A stretch of DNA of 7,345 bases from an uncultured Pseudomonadota bacterium (GTDB taxonomy: Bacteria; Lernaellota; Lernaellaia; Lernaellales; Lernaellaceae), in contig CALBTQ010000292.1 of NCBI GenBank assembly GCA_937967875.1, forward strand, positions 1-7,345, given 5' to 3'. The translations under genes and the position numbers were made by a program. The notes below the pieces were generated by a model. The model did no database searches and was not told the origin of the DNA. It worked only from the letters and a program-made list of their open reading frames with translations. Position 1 is the first letter of the stretch; the number at the start of each line of letters is the position of its first letter. Shown here piece after piece: positions 6,269 through 7,345 of this stretch.

Positions 6269-7249
6269 TCATTCCTTGCGCATCCAAGCCGCGACGATCT
6301 GGTCGTTGCCGCACTGCAAGCGGTACTGGCCGACGACGATGTAGCCGGTGCGGCCCGCGCAACGCGGCTGCAAATGGGCCACTGGGCCGGTCGAGGGCAG
6401 CTTGATCCACTGGACGCTGCCGCCGGTTCCCGCGTCGGTTTTGGGCTTGGTCTGTTGTTTGTTGCTCAAGTCGCCCAACTGCCGGCCGGCGCCGCTGTCC
6501 TGCGCGCGGCCGGAGCCGCCCAGGCGCCCCAGTTGGTGCGGCGCGCCGTTGGCATTGCCTTGCACCCGCCGGCCGACCTGCGAGAGGTTGGCGCTGGAGA
6601 CGTCCGACGCCTGCTTTTTGGTCGTGGCGAAAGTGCGGCTGATCGAGCCGGTCGAATTGTCGCGCGCCTTGACCGCGTTGAGTTTCTGGTCGCGCAGGTC
6701 CTCGGCCATCTGCGTTTGCGGCTGATCGACCTTGAGCTCTTCGAGCTGCTTTTGCTGATCGAGCTCCTCCAGGCGTTTGTCCATCACGTCCATCGGCTTG
6801 GGCGTGGGCATCGGCTCGGGGGTGTCTTCCGGCGGCGGCGTGGGCTCGGGCGTTTCCGGCTCCGGCGGCGGAGGCGGCGTGGGCGTAGGCGGCGGCGTCA
6901 TCATCTCGGGCATCTCGACCAGAGCCACGCGTTCGTCGTCGATGATCGCGGTGGTGATGCGGCCGAACACGGCGAAGAACAGCACCAAAATGGCCAGGTA
7001 GACGTAGGTCTCCTTTTTCTTCGCGTTGTCCAGCAGCCACTCGCGGACGATGAGCGAATAACGCACGTGCTCTTCGAGATGCTCCAGGTGCGGGATGAGT
7101 TCCTCGGGCTTGAGCTGTTCGCCTTCCTCGATGAGGTCGAACAGCGAGGTGTCCGCGCCCAGGTCGAAGTTGAAATGCAATGACGTCTGGTCGAAGTCTT
7201 TCTGACTTAGCTGTTTGTCCAGATCGTCCAGTAGTCGTTTGTCAATCAT
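6269..7249 (-). CDS. TonB/TolA-like bitopic inner-membrane protein with atypical C-terminus
   Basis: This 326-residue protein has a long acidic cytoplasmic N-terminal region (1-80), one membrane helix (about 82-103, TYVYLAILVLFFAVFG...), then a Pro/Thr/Glu-rich stretch (114-152), a charged probably coiled-coil part (152-195), a Gly/Ser/Gln-rich linker (200-278) and a short C-terminal module (279-326). A membrane anchor plus extended Pro-rich periplasmic arm is the TonB/TolA/GltG-GltJ layout, and ExbB- and ExbD-family genes lie in the same operon. Differences are clear: the helix has no His (TonB and TolA carry an SxxxH motif), it contains Arg97, and the C-terminal YP...G-x-V...W-x-F TonB domain is not visible. 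Instead the tail has two cysteines (297 and 313), GYIVVGQYRLQCG and a final AAWMRKE. The ATG has AGGAA 8 bases upstream and overlaps the preceding gene by ATGA. Likely role: force-transmitting arm of the motor; partner unknown. Confidence 0.85.
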   Translation of the reverse strand: MIDKRLLDDLDKQLSQKDFDQTSLHFNFDLGADTSLFDLIEEGEQLKPEELIPHLEHLEEHVRYSLIVREWLLDNAKKKETYVYLAILVLFFAVFGRITTAIIDDERVALVEMPEMMTPPPTPTPPPPPEPETPEPTPPPEDTPEPMPTPKPMDVMDKRLEELDQQKQLEELKVDQPQTQMAEDLRDQKLNAVKARDNSTGSISRTFATTKKQASDVSSANLSQVGRRVQGNANGAPHQLGRLGGSGRAQDSGAGRQLGDLSNKQQTKPKTDAGTGGSVQWIKLPSTGPVAHLQPRCAGRTGYIVVGQYRLQCGNDQIVAAWMRKE

Positions 7250-7345
7250 GTCGTCGGTTCCTGTGGCGGTTCTGCCGGCGTTTCCTCGTCGGTCGCGGGC
7301 GGCGCTTCCGGCGTCGCTTCGCCGGCGTCCGCGGGCGTTTCCTCG
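7246..7345 (-). CDS. C-terminal tail of an unidentified Pro/Glu-rich protein (start outside window)
   Basis: On the minus strand the frame from 7344 is open for 32 codons and ends in TGA at 7248-7246, which overlaps the ATG of the TonB-like gene as ATGA. The tail is made only of Glu, Thr, Pro, Ala, Asp, Gly and Gln, with EETPA occurring twice (EETPADAGEA and DEETPAEPPQ). This low-complexity composition matches the linkers of the neighbouring proteins; a second frame open to the window edge, in phase with the TonB-like gene, reads as Arg/Gly-rich sequence of shadow type. The overlap implies translational coupling, so this gene belongs to the same operon. The protein itself cannot be identified from this piece. 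Confidence 0.6.
   Translation of the reverse strand, partial: EETPADAGEATPEAPPATDEETPAEPPQEPTT

Noticed and set aside
5017..6405. Long plus-strand open frames opposite the minus operon (also near 3147-4037, 4089-4934, 6131-7183)
   Set aside because: They are antisense shadows from GC-rich third positions. The minus-strand genes have signal peptides, membrane helices, ribosome sites and tight operon spacing.

Overview
This GC-rich window carries Gram-negative-type envelope genes: Exb/Tol motor subunits, a TonB/TolA-like bitopic protein and two exported proteins. Gene style and the palindromic intergenic repeats would suit a deltaproteobacterial/myxobacterial-type lineage or a related candidate phylum. 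No marker gene is present, so the taxon is an inference only.

Layout. (1) Bases 1-1887, + strand: the 3' part of a large repeat protein. It has twelve conserved tryptophans spaced almost exactly 47 residues apart, as expected of a many-bladed beta-propeller. Its true start lies upstream of the window. (2) Bases 1888-2393: a non-coding gap between convergent genes, packed with palindromes. It holds a 20-bp dRS3-like palindrome, a 101-bp composite element that could fold as a cloverleaf, a set of short hairpins including two related copies 70 bp apart, and a strong rho-independent terminator for the minus-strand genes. (3) Bases 2394-7345, - strand: a compact operon read right to left. It contains the tail of an unidentified Pro/Glu-rich protein (not callable as a start-to-stop ORF because its start is outside the window), a TonB/TolA-like bitopic membrane protein overlapping it by ATGA, an exported helical-repeat (TPR-like) protein with a GTG start, a second exported protein, an ExbB/TolQ-family proton-channel subunit and an ExbD/TolR-family subunit. 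The terminator follows.

How they may work together. ExbB/TolQ and ExbD/TolR proteins form a proton-driven motor in the inner membrane that moves a partner protein spanning the periplasm. Here the partner candidate is encoded in the same operon, but it lacks the recognisable TonB C-terminal domain and the transmembrane histidine of TonB/TolA. Two exported proteins of no family I recognise sit between it and the motor genes. The set resembles in outline the myxobacterial Agl/Glt envelope machinery (TolQR-like motor, TonB-like bitopic proteins, periplasmic TPR protein), but sequence reading alone cannot show homology. The operon is the best candidate in the window for an undescribed trans-envelope system. 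Its promoter must lie to the right of the window, since gene spacing inside it is only -4 to about 40 bp.
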